A stretch of DNA of 64,000 nucleotides from contig UBXM01000033.1 of NCBI GenBank assembly GCA_900469445.1, positions 7,732 through 71,731 on the forward strand, written 5' to 3'. This document shows, in pieces, positions 43,331 to 52,341 of this stretch (position 1 is the first letter of the stretch; each line of letters opens with the position of its first letter). The translations under genes and the position numbers were made by a program. This DNA comes from Hyphomicrobiales bacterium (GTDB lineage Bacteria; Pseudomonadota; Alphaproteobacteria; Rhizobiales; Rhizobiaceae). A model generated the notes under the pieces. The model had not been told where the DNA came from, ran no database searches, and saw nothing but the letters and a program-made list of their open reading frames with translations.

Positions 43331-44305
43331 ATGCTGACACGCGAAAATACCGTCAATCTGTTGCTTGCCCTACTGTTGCTGGTCGCTCCGCTGGCGGCCA
43401 ATGCATTCGGCCAGCCTTTCTATGTGACGCTCGCCACCCGCATCGCCATTCTGGCTCTCGCCGCGCTTGGCCTCAATCTGGCGCTCGGTCTCGGCGGCCT
43501 CGTCTCCTTCGGACACGCGGCCTTCTTCGGCATCGGCGGTTATGCGGCGGGCATCCTGTCCAGCCATGCGCTCTCGTATGAGCCGATGATCTTCGGCCTG
43601 CCCGGCACGGTGCAGATGCCGGTGATCTGGATCGTGGCCGTGATCGCCTCGGGCCTGGTGGCGCTGGCGATAGGGGCGATCAGCCTGCGGACCTCGGGCG
43701 TCTACTTCATCATGATCACGCTCGCCTTTGCCCAGATGGTCTATTATTTCGCCATCTCCTGGCCCGCCTATGGCGGCGAGGACGGGTTGTCGATCATGGT
43801 GCGCAACCAGTTTCCCGGCACAAACACGATGAAGCCGCTGAGCTTCTTCCTCGTCTGTTATGTCGTGCTCTTGGCTGGCATCGGATTGTTCGCCCTGATC
43901 CGCGCCTCTCGTTTCGGCGCGGCGCTGCAGGCGGCAAGGCAGAACGAAACGCGTGTCGCCACCGTTGGTATCCATCCCTATCGCATCCGCCTCACCGGCT
44001 TTGTCATTTCGGCGATGATCACGGCGCTTGCCGGCGCGCTTTATGCCGATCTCAACCGCTTCGTCAGCCCCTCCATGCTCTCCTGGCACATGTCGGGCGA
44101 ACTGATCGTGCTGATCATTCTTGGTGGCACCGGAAGGCTGTTCGGGCCGCTGGCGGGGGCAGCCCTTTATGTCGCCTTCGAATTCGCGCTCGGTGGTCTG
44201 ACGGAACGCTGGCAGTTCTTCCTCGGCCTTATCCTCCTCGGTGTCGTGCTGTTTGCACGCGGTGGCTTGCTCGGTCTGCTGGCCGGAAAGGCGAAACATG
44301 GTTGA
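43331..44305 (+). CDS. Branched-chain-type ABC permease, LivM-like
   Basis: The 324-residue permease has multiple transmembrane helices, LNLALGLGGLVSFGHAAFFG near residue 45, and IILGGTGRLFGPLAGAALY near residue 263. ATG 43331 has GAGG 9 nt upstream, inside the end of the LivH-like gene region. A GTG at 43316 that overlaps the previous stop is an alternative. It overlaps the next gene by 8 nt. Confidence 0.92.
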   Translation: MLTRENTVNLLLALLLLVAPLAANAFGQPFYVTLATRIAILALAALGLNLALGLGGLVSFGHAAFFGIGGYAAGILSSHALSYEPMIFGLPGTVQMPVIWIVAVIASGLVALAIGAISLRTSGVYFIMITLAFAQMVYYFAISWPAYGGEDGLSIMVRNQFPGTNTMKPLSFFLVCYVVLLAGIGLFALIRASRFGAALQAARQNETRVATVGIHPYRIRLTGFVISAMITALAGALYADLNRFVSPSMLSWHMSGELIVLIILGGTGRLFGPLAGAALYVAFEFALGGLTERWQFFLGLILLGVVLFARGGLLGLLAGKAKHG

Positions 44306-45047
44306 GCCGGTCCTCCAGATAGACAATCTCACCAAATCGTTCGGTGCTCTGAGAGCAACCGATGGCGTTTCGATCGATCTTCGGCCGGGCGAAATCCATG
44401 CGCTGATCGGCCCGAACGGTGCCGGCAAGTCGACGCTGATTCACCAGATCTGCGGCACGCTTCGGCAGGATTCAGGCACGATCCGTTTTGCCGGCGAGGA
44501 TATCGGTGCGTTGAACACGGCGCAGCGCGCGCAGAAGGGGCTCGGCCGGACGTTTCAGGTCTCGTCGCTTGCACCGGAATTTTCGGCGCTGAGGAATGTC
44601 ATGCTGGCCGTGCAGGCCAAACAGGGATCGAGCTTCGGCTTTTTCAAACCGGTGATGCGGGATCGCTCGCTTGTCGATCCGGCAATGGCCATTCTGGAGC
44701 GGGTAGGTCTCGCCGACCGGGCACGCCTGCCGGCAGCCGAGCTTTCCCATGGCGAGCGCCGCCAGCTGGAAATCGCCATGGCGCTGGCGCTGCAATCGAA
44801 AGCCTTTCTGCTCGACGAGCCGATGGCGGGCATGGGACCGGAAGGATCCAAGAAGCTGACAGGTTTTCTCGATGCACTGCGTCGCGAAGCCCCGATCCTG
44901 CTGGTCGAACACGATATGGATGCGGTTTTTGCGCTGGCCGACCGGATTTCGGTTCTCGTCTACGGCAAGGTCATCGCCACCGGCACGGTGGATGAAATCC
45001 GCAGCAATCCGACGGTGCGCACCGCCTATCTGGGGGATCACGCCTGA
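44298..45047 (+). CDS. Branched-chain-type ABC ATPase, LivG-like
   Basis: The 249-residue ATPase has Walker A GPNGAGKST (about 38-46), the signature LSHGERRQLEIAMAL (about 150-164) and Walker B AFLLDEPMAG, with the switch His in LLVEHDMD. Overlap of 8 nt with the LivM-like gene and of 1 nt with the LivF-like gene supports one transcript. Confidence 0.94.
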   Translation: MVEPVLQIDNLTKSFGALRATDGVSIDLRPGEIHALIGPNGAGKSTLIHQICGTLRQDSGTIRFAGEDIGALNTAQRAQKGLGRTFQVSSLAPEFSALRNVMLAVQAKQGSSFGFFKPVMRDRSLVDPAMAILERVGLADRARLPAAELSHGERRQLEIAMALALQSKAFLLDEPMAGMGPEGSKKLTGFLDALRREAPILLVEHDMDAVFALADRISVLVYGKVIATGTVDEIRSNPTVRTAYLGDHA

Positions 45048-45730
45048 TGCTTTTGGATGTTCAGGACATCACCACCTATTACGGCGCAAGCCAGGCTTTG
45101 TTCGGCGTCGATCTGAAAATGGCCGAAGGCGAGGTCGTGGCGCTGATGGGGCGTAACGGCATGGGCAAGTCGACGACGATCAAGTCGATCTGCAATCTCC
45201 TGGCCCCGAAGACCGGCCGCATCATTTTCGGCGGTAAAGCCACCGAGCGACTGGCGCCTTACAAGGTGGCGCGGCTTGGCGTCGGACTGGTGCCGGAAGG
45301 GCGCAGGTGCTTTCCCAATCTTTCCGTCCATGAAAATCTCGTGGCGGCCGCAAGGCCGGGTGAGTGGACGCTCGCAAAGGTCAATGCGCTTTTCCCGCGG
45401 CTGGAGGAGCGGCATGCGCAAATGGCAAAATCGCTTTCGGGCGGTGAACAACAGATGCTGGCGATCGGCCGCGCACTGATGACCAACCCGCGCCTGCTCA
45501 TCCTCGACGAAGCGACGGAAGGGCTTGCCCCGGTGATCCGGCAGGATATCTGGCGGGCGATCCGGCAGCTGAAGGCGGAAGGCCTTTCCATTCTCGTGGT
45601 GGACAAGACGCTTTCGGAGCTTTTGCCGGTTGCGGACCGTTGCGTCATCCTCGAAAACGGGCGAAGCGTCTGGCAGGGATCAAGCGGCGAAGTCACCGCC
45701 GACATCCAGGATCGCTATCTCGGAGTATGA
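45047..45730 (+). CDS. Branched-chain-type ABC ATPase, LivF-like
   Basis: The 227-residue ATPase has Walker A GRNGMGKST, signature SLSGGEQQMLAIGRAL and Walker B LLILDEATEG. It pairs with the LivG-like subunit. Its ATG shares one base with the previous stop (TGATG). The marR start overlaps its stop as ATGA. Confidence 0.94.
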   Translation: MLLDVQDITTYYGASQALFGVDLKMAEGEVVALMGRNGMGKSTTIKSICNLLAPKTGRIIFGGKATERLAPYKVARLGVGLVPEGRRCFPNLSVHENLVAAARPGEWTLAKVNALFPRLEERHAQMAKSLSGGEQQMLAIGRALMTNPRLLILDEATEGLAPVIRQDIWRAIRQLKAEGLSILVVDKTLSELLPVADRCVILENGRSVWQGSSGEVTADIQDRYLGV

Positions 45731-46239
45731 CAATGGAAGCGGCAAGCGCGGATCTCGAGCTTATCGTTCACGATGCCCACGGCAACAACAAGCCGGAAAC
45801 GCGGCTGTGGCTGCGCATGCTCTCGACCACCAAGCTGATCACCAACGAGATCCGCCGCCGCTTGCGGGCTGAGTTTGGCGCCACGCTTCCGCAATTCGAC
45901 CTTCTGGCGCAGCTTTATCGCGAGCGTGAAGGCCTGCGGCTCGGTGAGCTGTCGAAGCGCACCATGGTGACCAACGGTAATGTCACCGGCCTTGTCGAAA
46001 GGCTGGAGGCGGATGGTTATGTGGAGCGCGTTACGCCCCATGCCGACCGCCGTGTGACCGTGGCAAGGCTGACGCCATCGGGCGTCGATTTCTTCACCGG
46101 CATGGCCGCAGCGCACGAACGCTGGCTTCGCGAAATCATGGCGGATGTCGATCCGGACATGGTCGCCTCGCTCTGGAGCGAGATCGGCGCGGTCAAGGCA
46201 TCCGCAAGCAATCACCTTTCCGGGAATGCCGACGAATAG
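45727..46239 (+). CDS. MarR family transcriptional regulator
   Basis: The 170-residue regulator has a winged-helix with LPQFDLLAQLYREREGLRLG, the recognition region TNGNVTGLVERLEADGYVER and the DRRVTVARLT wing with the conserved DRR. It overlaps the LivF-like gene by 4 nt, so it is expressed with the importer. MarR proteins in aromatic-acid operons commonly respond to the acid or its CoA thioester; that is the likely role here. Confidence 0.9.
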   Translation: MTMEAASADLELIVHDAHGNNKPETRLWLRMLSTTKLITNEIRRRLRAEFGATLPQFDLLAQLYREREGLRLGELSKRTMVTNGNVTGLVERLEADGYVERVTPHADRRVTVARLTPSGVDFFTGMAAAHERWLREIMADVDPDMVASLWSEIGAVKASASNHLSGNADE

Positions 46240-46302
46240 GGGCTTTTCATCGGGCCGTAAAACACTCTAGGTGTTTTTGAAAACATTGTTCCCGGAGCCG
46301 CA

Positions 46303-47235
46303 ATGACAGACGACCTGCAGGCCATCGTCGACCATATCCATGTCAAGCTGCAGGAGCGGCTGGGTGAAGGCAAGGTTGCCGATTACATCCCCCAGCTTGC
46401 CCATATCGATCCGAAGAAGTTCGGCATCGCGGTCGTCACCGTCGACGGCAAAGTTCACAGCGCCGGAGATTGCAACGAGGCCTTTTCGATCCAGAGCGTG
46501 TCGAAGGTCTTCACCCTGACACTGGCGCTCGGCAAGCATGGCGAAACGACCTGGAACCGCGTCGGCCGCGAGCCGTCCGGTTCGGCCTTCAACTCCATCG
46601 TTCAGCTGGAGCAGGAGGAAGGCAAGCCGCGCAACCCCTTCATCAATGCCGGCGCGATTGCCGTCAGCGATCTGGTACTGGCCGGCCACACGCCGCGCGA
46701 GGCGATCGGCGAAATTCTGCGCTTCGTCCGTTATCTGGCGGATGACGAGGAAATCGCGATCGATCCGGCCGTGGCGAAATCGGAAGAGGCGACCGGTTAC
46801 CGCAATTTCGCGCTCGCCAATTTCATGCGCTCTTTCGGCAAGCTCACCCATCCCGTCGAACATGTGCTCGGCGTCTATTTCCACCATTGCGCCATCGCCA
46901 TGACCTGCACCCAGCTCGCCAAATCCGGCCTGTTCCTGGCCGCCAATGGGCGCAACCCGATGACCGGCCATACGGTCGTGTCGAGCCAGCGGGCGCGGCG
47001 TATCAATGCGCTGATGCTGACCTGCGGGCATTATGACGGATCCGGCGAATTCGCCTATCGCGTCGGCCTGCCGGGCAAGAGCGGCGTCGGCGGCGGCATC
47101 ATGGCGGTCGCCCCGGGCCGGGCATCGATTGCCGTCTGGTCTCCGGGGCTCAATCACAACGGCAATTCGCTGGTCGGGTCGCTGGCCTTGGAGATGCTGG
47201 CGGATCGGACCGGCTGGTCGGTGTTCGGGCACTGA
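46303..47235 (+). CDS. glsA: Glutaminase (GlsA family)
   Basis: The 310-residue serine-dependent beta-lactamase-fold enzyme hydrolyses glutamine to glutamate and ammonia. The catalytic Ser65-x-x-Lys68 (FSIQSVSKVFTL) is visible, with NPFINAGAI, GKSGVGGGI and other family motifs. Length matches E. coli GlsA/YneH (about 308). It is monocistronic in appearance, 63 bp after marR, with a bidirectional terminator downstream. Confidence 0.95.
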   Translation: MTDDLQAIVDHIHVKLQERLGEGKVADYIPQLAHIDPKKFGIAVVTVDGKVHSAGDCNEAFSIQSVSKVFTLTLALGKHGETTWNRVGREPSGSAFNSIVQLEQEEGKPRNPFINAGAIAVSDLVLAGHTPREAIGEILRFVRYLADDEEIAIDPAVAKSEEATGYRNFALANFMRSFGKLTHPVEHVLGVYFHHCAIAMTCTQLAKSGLFLAANGRNPMTGHTVVSSQRARRINALMLTCGHYDGSGEFAYRVGLPGKSGVGGGIMAVAPGRASIAVWSPGLNHNGNSLVGSLALEMLADRTGWSVFGH

Positions 47236-47253
47236 CGCTTTACCCGACACAGC

Positions 47254-47297
47254 CATAAAAAAAGCCCGGCACCTCTTGTCGAAGTGCCGGGCCTTTT
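47254..47297. terminator. Bidirectional intrinsic terminator between glsA and tctA
   Basis: The stem GCCCGGCAC/GTGCCGGGC (47264-47272 and 47284-47292) is flanked by an A-run on the left and CTTTT on the right. It can therefore end transcripts of the convergent glsA and tctCBA genes. Confidence 0.9.
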
Positions 47298-47313
47298 CGT
47301 CCTGGGAGGACTA

Positions 47314-48831
47314 TCAGTCTTCGCTGGCTGCCATCTGGGTCATCACGTCGCCGCGTCCACGCAGACGCAGCACGAGCGGCAGGATCAGCGCCACGGCGGC
47401 GATGAACAGCAGCACGGCGGCGATCGGCGAGGTGAACAGCACGGTGAAGTCACCCTGGCTGATCGATAGCGCACGACGCAGCTGCTGTTCCGCCAGCGGG
47501 CCGAGGATCAGGCCGACGATGACCGGTGCGATCGGATAATCGAACACGCGCATGACATAGGCGATCAGGCCGAAGACGAGCAGCATGCCGAGTTCGAACA
47601 CCGACGGATTGGCGCCGATCGTGCCGAGCGTCGCAAACACCAGAATGCCGGAATAAAGCCACGGCTTCGGGATGGTCAGCAGTTTCACCCACAGGCCAAC
47701 CAGCGGCAGGTTCAGAACCAGCAGCATCAGGTTGGCGATCAGAAGCGAGGCGATCAGACCCCAGACGAGCTGCGGATTGGTCGCAAACAGAAGCGGACCG
47801 GGCTGCAGGCCGTATTGTTGGAAACCGGCAAGCATGATCGCGGCAGTGGCAGACGTCGGCAGGCCGAGCGTCAAGAGCGGCACGAGCGTACCGGCAGCGG
47901 ATGCATTGTTGGCGGCTTCCGGTCCGGCGACGCCTTCGATCGCGCCATTGCCGAACTCCTCCGGATGCTTGGACAGCTTCTTTTCCGTCGCATAGGACAG
48001 GAACGTGCCGATTTCAGCACCGCCGGCCGGCATGGCGCCGATCGGGAAGCCGATCACGGTACCGCGCAGCCAGGCCTTCCACGAGCGAGCCCAGTCCTTT
48101 GCCGTCATCCAGACCGAACCTTTGATCGCTTCCACTTTGTCGGGCGCCTGTGCGCCCTGGGCAGCGATAAACAGCGTCTCGCCGATGGCGAACATCGCGA
48201 CCGCCATGGTCGTGACCTCGATACCATCGAGCAGGTCCGGCACGCCGAAGGAAAGACGGTTCTGGCCGGTCAGCTGGTCGATGCCGACGAGCGACAGGGC
48301 AAGACCGATGAACAGCGAGGTGAGACCACGCAACGTCGAATTGCCGAAGGCGGACGAGACGGTGACGAAGGCGAGAACCATCAGCGCGAAATATTCGCGA
48401 GGGCCGAAGACCAGCGCCAGCTTGACGATATAGGGGGCGATGAAGGCAAGCGCGAGCGTCGCGATCAGGCCGGCGACGAAGGAGCCGATCGCGGCTGTCG
48501 CCAGCGCCGGTCCACCACGGCCAGCACGGGCCATCTTGTTGCCTTCGAGCGCGGTGACGATCGAGGCACTTTCGCCGGGCGTGTTCAACAGGATCGAGGT
48601 CGTCGAGCCGCCATACATGCCGCCGTAATAGATACCGGCAAACATGATCAGCGAGCCGGTGGCGTCGAGCTGGTAGGTGACGGGCAGAAGAAGCGCCACG
48701 GTGGTCGCAGGGCCGATGCCCGGCAACACGCCGACCATGGTGCCGAGCGTCACGCCGATCAGCGCGTAGAAGAGGTTCATCGGCTCTGCGGCGGCTGCCA
48801 GGCCCTGGAGGAGGAATTCGAATGTGCTCAT
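47314..48831 (-). CDS. tctA: Tripartite tricarboxylate transporter large permease TctA
   Basis: The 505-residue membrane protein has about twelve helices and the TctA hallmarks GVLPGIGPATTVALLLPVTY (about 34-53), GGSTTSILLNTPGESAS (about 74-90) and IGFPIGAMPAGGAEIGTFLSY. It moves a tricarboxylate or similar acid with Na+/H+ together with TctB, fed by TctC. It is the last gene of tctCBA, 21 bp after tctB. Confidence 0.96.
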   Translation of the reverse strand: MSTFEFLLQGLAAAAEPMNLFYALIGVTLGTMVGVLPGIGPATTVALLLPVTYQLDATGSLIMFAGIYYGGMYGGSTTSILLNTPGESASIVTALEGNKMARAGRGGPALATAAIGSFVAGLIATLALAFIAPYIVKLALVFGPREYFALMVLAFVTVSSAFGNSTLRGLTSLFIGLALSLVGIDQLTGQNRLSFGVPDLLDGIEVTTMAVAMFAIGETLFIAAQGAQAPDKVEAIKGSVWMTAKDWARSWKAWLRGTVIGFPIGAMPAGGAEIGTFLSYATEKKLSKHPEEFGNGAIEGVAGPEAANNASAAGTLVPLLTLGLPTSATAAIMLAGFQQYGLQPGPLLFATNPQLVWGLIASLLIANLMLLVLNLPLVGLWVKLLTIPKPWLYSGILVFATLGTIGANPSVFELGMLLVFGLIAYVMRVFDYPIAPVIVGLILGPLAEQQLRRALSISQGDFTVLFTSPIAAVLLFIAAVALILPLVLRLRGRGDVMTQMAASED

Positions 48832-48852
48832 AGGTCTACTCTCCGGCTCCGG

Positions 48853-49344
48853 TTACTGGAGCAGGTTTTCAAGCGGGCCGGCGGGAAGCGAGAGCTGCAA
48901 TACGCCCGCAAACAGCCACCAGATGGCAAGACAGATGACGATACCGACCGGAATGCTGATATGCAGTTTGCGTGCGCCGAAACCACGGGCAGCAAGACCG
49001 AACAGCAGGCCGGTAGCGATGGAGAAGCCGGCGAAGCGGATCAGGATCATCTGGGCGAGAAGACCGCCGACGACCCAGAGAACCGGGCTGACTTCCTGGC
49101 GTTCCCGCTCGGGAAAATCATGACGGAAGGCCGCAAAGACCGTCCAGATGGCAAGGCCGATCAATCCGAAGCCGATCCAGTAGGGAACCGACGCCGGTCC
49201 GACCGGCGAATAACCCGTCGTGCTCGTCAGACGGGATACGTCGACGAAGATGACGGCGGCGACAATGGCGAGAACGGCTGCGATTACAAGCGCCGCCCAA
49301 TCAGGGCGGCGCTCGCTCGAGCTCTTGTTGGCGTCGAGGCTCAT
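48853..49344 (-). CDS. tctB: Tripartite tricarboxylate transporter small permease TctB
   Basis: The 163-residue protein has four transmembrane segments, typical of TctB in length and hydropathy. Its start overlaps the tctC stop by 4 nt. The N-terminus is cytoplasmic and charged (ANKSSSERRPDW). Confidence 0.92.
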   Translation of the reverse strand: MSLDANKSSSERRPDWAALVIAAVLAIVAAVIFVDVSRLTSTTGYSPVGPASVPYWIGFGLIGLAIWTVFAAFRHDFPERERQEVSPVLWVVGGLLAQMILIRFAGFSIATGLLFGLAARGFGARKLHISIPVGIVICLAIWWLFAGVLQLSLPAGPLENLLQ

Positions 49345-50285
49345 TTAACCAGTCCGATTTCTTTCAGGATCGTCTCCGTGGAGGCGATATCCTTGGCAAG
49401 CTGTTCGTCGAAGGCAGCGCCCGACAGATAGGTATCCATCCAGCCCTTGGTCTTCAGGTTTTCCTGCCAGCCTTCGGACTTGGCGAGCTTTTCGATATCG
49501 GTGGCGATCGCCTTCTTCTGCTCTTCGGTGATGCCCGGAGCAGCGGCAACCATGCGCCAGTTCTGCAGCACGACGTCGAGACCGCTTTCCTTCAGCGTCG
49601 GGGCATCGATGCCTTCGATCTTTTCAGCCGAAGAGATCGCCAGCAGGCGCAGCGAACCGGCCTTGATCTGGCTTTCGAACTCGCCATAGGACGAGATGCC
49701 GGCGGTTACCTGGCTGCCGAGGATGGCGGCCAGTGCTTCGCCGCCGCCGGAGAATGCGATGTAGTTGATCTTGGTCGGATCGACGCCGGCAGCCTTGGCG
49801 ATCAGGCCTGCACCGATATGGTCGGTACCGCCGGCCGAGCCGCCGCCCCAGGAAACCGAACCCGGATCAGCCTTCAGCTTGGCGACGAGATCGCCCATCG
49901 ACTTGATGTCCGAAGATGTCGGAACGACGATCACTTCGTATTCGCCGGTGAGCCGCGCGATCGGCGTGACGTCCTTCAGCGTGATCGGCGACTTGTTGGT
50001 GAGGATCGCGCCGACCATGACGTAACCGCCGACGAGAAGCGCGTTCGGGTTGCCCTTCTGCTGGCTGGCGAACTGCGCGATGCCGATCGTGCCGCCGGCG
50101 CCCGGAACGTTCATCACCTGAACGCGGTTGGAAATCTTTTCCTTCTGCATCACGGTCTGCATCGTGCGCGCGGTCTGGTCCCAGCCGCCGCCCGGTGCTG
50201 CCGGAGCCATGATCGAATAATCGGCCGCAGCCGCTGGAAGGGCGATTGCACCCGCGAGGAAGGAAGCGAGCAGGAAATGTTTCAA
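49341..50285 (-). CDS. tctC: Tripartite tricarboxylate transporter binding protein TctC
   Basis: The 314-residue periplasmic protein (Bug family) has a signal peptide (about 1-20, ALPAAAA). Family features are YSIMAPAAPGGGWDQTAR near the start of the mature chain, NVPGAGGTIGIAQF and GGGSAGGTDHIGAG. It captures the substrate, possibly citrate or another carboxylate. It is first in tctCBA; upstream elements are listed separately. Confidence 0.95.
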   Translation of the reverse strand: MKHFLLASFLAGAIALPAAAADYSIMAPAAPGGGWDQTARTMQTVMQKEKISNRVQVMNVPGAGGTIGIAQFASQQKGNPNALLVGGYVMVGAILTNKSPITLKDVTPIARLTGEYEVIVVPTSSDIKSMGDLVAKLKADPGSVSWGGGSAGGTDHIGAGLIAKAAGVDPTKINYIAFSGGGEALAAILGSQVTAGISSYGEFESQIKAGSLRLLAISSAEKIEGIDAPTLKESGLDVVLQNWRMVAAAPGITEEQKKAIATDIEKLAKSEGWQENLKTKGWMDTYLSGAAFDEQLAKDIASTETILKEIGLVK

Positions 50286-50303
50286 GGGTATGTCCTCCGT
50301 TGA

Positions 50304-50317
50304 CGTCCCGCGGGACG
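50304..50317. promoter_or_regulatory. 14-bp palindrome in the tctC leader
   Basis: CGTCCCGCGGGACG is a perfect palindrome 18 bp before the tctC start codon. It may be an operator or a leader hairpin close to the ribosome-binding site (GGAGGACA on the minus strand). Confidence 0.4.
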
Positions 50318-50434
50318 AATTGTTTTTCGCAACGGAAGAGGGGTATGCGCAGGCACGATGCGCCTGTCAGCCTCCTCCCGTTATCGACGGCCCCACCTCC
50401 AATGGGTTCCGAATGCCTTAAGCGATCACAGGAA

Positions 50435-50462
50435 CCTGACATTTACCTGACATCGCTTGACA
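50435..50462. promoter_or_regulatory. Tandem TGACA repeats, candidate TctD-type regulator site
   Basis: CCTGACAT occurs twice with an 11-bp period (50435-50442 and 50446-50453), followed by CTTGACA (third TGACA core at 50458-50462). OmpR-type response regulators bind such direct repeats on one helix face. It lies about 150 bp upstream of tctC, in the gap that separates it from the orphan binding-protein gene. The TctD-like regulator at 52342 is the obvious candidate. Confidence 0.5.
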
Positions 50463-50512
50463 GCCATCATTCTTGCCGCAAGCGCGATCATGAAGCCAGA
50501 CTTTTTCAAGTC

Positions 50513-51601
50513 TCACTGATGTCGCAGTTCCTCATTCCATTTCGAGATCAGCCGTGCCCGTTTCACCTGGTCGAGATAGACCATCAGCCCGAGGCTGACG
50601 GGAACAGGTTTCAATTGCCCGCCGAGCATTTCGCGCATGGTCGTGGCCGTATTGTTGCCGGCGACTTCGGGGCTGACGGCTGGGATCTGAAGTTCGCGGG
50701 CCATGATCGTCTGGCCCTCCTTCGACATGAAGAATTCCAGGTAACGCTTGCCGAGATCGGATCGGGCAGCCGCCTGCGGCACCAGCCCGATGCGTGACAT
50801 GACGACGGTATAATCCTTCGGCAGCACGATCCCGACATTCGGATTGCGCGACGCCCAGTCGGCGGCATAGGAGCCAACGATATTGTAGCCGAGCAGGAAA
50901 CGTCCGTCCGCCACCCGTTCGAGAATGGCGCCGCTGGTGGAATAGAGCTTTACCCCGGCCGCACCCATGGCCCGCACCACGGACCAGATGTCGCCGAACT
51001 GTTCCTGGTCGCGCGACATGAACAGGAAACCGACCCCGGAACGCTCGATGTCATAGGTGCCGATCCGACCATGGATCGAATCGCCGTGTTTCTGCAGGAA
51101 CGCGATGAACTCTGCGCGGGTGGAGGGCGGAGCCTCGTTTTGAAAACTCGGTTTGTTATAGACGAAGACGGCTGGCTCGAAGGTGAGCGCATAAACGGTG
51201 TTGCGCCAGTTCGCCCAGTCCGGCCAGCGATCGCTCATCGGCAGGTCGCTTGCCTGGGCATAACCGTCATTGGCGAGTTTCACCTGCAGGTCCATGGCGG
51301 ACGAAAAGGCGAAATCGGCGGTCTTCTTGCCCGCATCCGTCTCCCGCACGATCCGGTCGTAGATTTCACCGGTCAGCATATCCTCGTAGGAGACCGCGAC
51401 ATCCGGGTTCGCCGCCTGGAAGCCGTCGATCATCGGCTTGGCCAGCGGTTCGTCGAGCGAGGAATAAACGGTCAGGACCGCCGCATCCTTTTTGCCGGAA
51501 AGGGCCGGAAACATTACCACTTGCGCCGCCGCAGAACCGGAAAGCGCGCCGGAACAGAGCCCGGCAAGACAGAGACAGAGGATAAGGGATCGCATCATCA
51601 T
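50513..51601 (-). CDS. Orphan ABC-type extracellular solute-binding protein
   Basis: The 362-residue type II binding protein of the Fe3+/thiamine class has a signal peptide (about 1-27, ending SAAAQ), and the opening LTVYSSLDEPLAKPMIDGFQ. Later landmarks are VFVYNKPSFQ and LVPQAAARSDLGKRYLEFF. No ABC permease or ATPase is nearby. It lies between tctC and the TctD/TctE genes, so it may present a ligand to the sensor rather than feed a transporter. Several ATGs in a row (51601, 51598, 51595) are possible starts; none has a strong ribosome-binding site. Confidence 0.8.
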   Translation of the reverse strand: MMMRSLILCLCLAGLCSGALSGSAAAQVVMFPALSGKKDAAVLTVYSSLDEPLAKPMIDGFQAANPDVAVSYEDMLTGEIYDRIVRETDAGKKTADFAFSSAMDLQVKLANDGYAQASDLPMSDRWPDWANWRNTVYALTFEPAVFVYNKPSFQNEAPPSTRAEFIAFLQKHGDSIHGRIGTYDIERSGVGFLFMSRDQEQFGDIWSVVRAMGAAGVKLYSTSGAILERVADGRFLLGYNIVGSYAADWASRNPNVGIVLPKDYTVVMSRIGLVPQAAARSDLGKRYLEFFMSKEGQTIMARELQIPAVSPEVAGNNTATTMREMLGGQLKPVPVSLGLMVYLDQVKRARLISKWNEELRHQ

Positions 51602-51762
51602 TGAAGAATGCCCGACCCTGCGACTTGCGGCAAGCCGCCGCAGCCGATGGACCTTGCGGCAACGGTTCATGGAGTTTCTTGCAGTCTGTCTTGTTTCGCG
51701 GTTTTGGCGGACTATCTGAGGGCGGCCTTCCTGTTCATTCTCCTCAACGAGGTCAGAACCCC

Positions 51763-52269
51763 ATGTCGCTTTCGCTCTATGATGTTTCCGTACCCGCCTT
51801 CCTGCGCGGCTTTGCCAACCTCACCGAAATCCTGAAAAAGGGTGAGGCATTTGCCGATGAAAAGGGTATTGCCCACAAGGAGCTTCTCGAAGCCCGGCTG
51901 ATCGAAGACATGCTGCCGCTGACAGGCCAGATCCAGCGCGCAAGCGACAGTGCCAAATTCGTGCCGGTTCGCATCGGCGGTGTCGAAAACGTCGCCATGG
52001 CCGACGAGGAAGTAACCTTCGCCGATCTCCACGCGCGTATTGAAAAGACCGTGGCCTTCCTCAAGGATGTCGTTCCGGCCAGCATGGCGGATCGCGAGGA
52101 TATCGAGGTCGTGCTGAAGAACCGCTCGGGCGAAATGACCTTCAGCGGCAAGGATTACGTGCTCGGCTTCGCGTTGCCGAACTTCTATTTCCACGTCACC
52201 GCAGCTTACGCGATCCTGCGCCACAAGGGCGTGCCGGTTGGCAAGATGGATTATCTCGGCCGTCCGTGA
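51763..52269 (+). CDS. DUF1993 family protein
   Basis: The 168-residue protein matches DUF1993 (DinB-like four-helix fold) along its length: SLYDVSVPAFLRGFANLTEI at the start and FALPNFYFHVTAAYAILRHK near the end. The function is unknown. The start at 51763 (AGGT upstream) gives the standard MSLSLYD opening. It precedes the two-component genes by 72 bp. Confidence 0.85.
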   Translation: MSLSLYDVSVPAFLRGFANLTEILKKGEAFADEKGIAHKELLEARLIEDMLPLTGQIQRASDSAKFVPVRIGGVENVAMADEEVTFADLHARIEKTVAFLKDVVPASMADREDIEVVLKNRSGEMTFSGKDYVLGFALPNFYFHVTAAYAILRHKGVPVGKMDYLGRP

Positions 52270-52301
52270 TTATCGGCGCACCGCCATCGTGACATCTCTC
52301 T

Positions 52302-52330
52302 GCTTCGCCGGATATAATCGGCGGCGAAGC
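52302..52330 (+). promoter_or_regulatory. Inverted repeat in the leader of the response-regulator gene
   Basis: GCTTCGCCG and CGGCGAAGC are perfect 9-bp arms around an A/T-rich loop containing TATAAT. It ends 12 bp before the GTG start, so a hairpin could affect translation, or the TATAAT may be a promoter -10 element framed by a dyad. Confidence 0.35.
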
Positions 52331-52341
52331 GGGGGAATTTC

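Noticed and set aside
41013..43340. 775-codon minus-strand open frame across the ABC importer genes
   Set aside because: It crosses the CoA ligase end, the binding protein and a permease, all with clear families. The composition (His/Arg/Asp-rich) is typical of a GC-rich shadow frame.
47815..49431. 538-codon plus-strand frame opposite tctA/tctB
   Set aside because: It runs antisense to well-defined transporter genes and has no recognisable domain.
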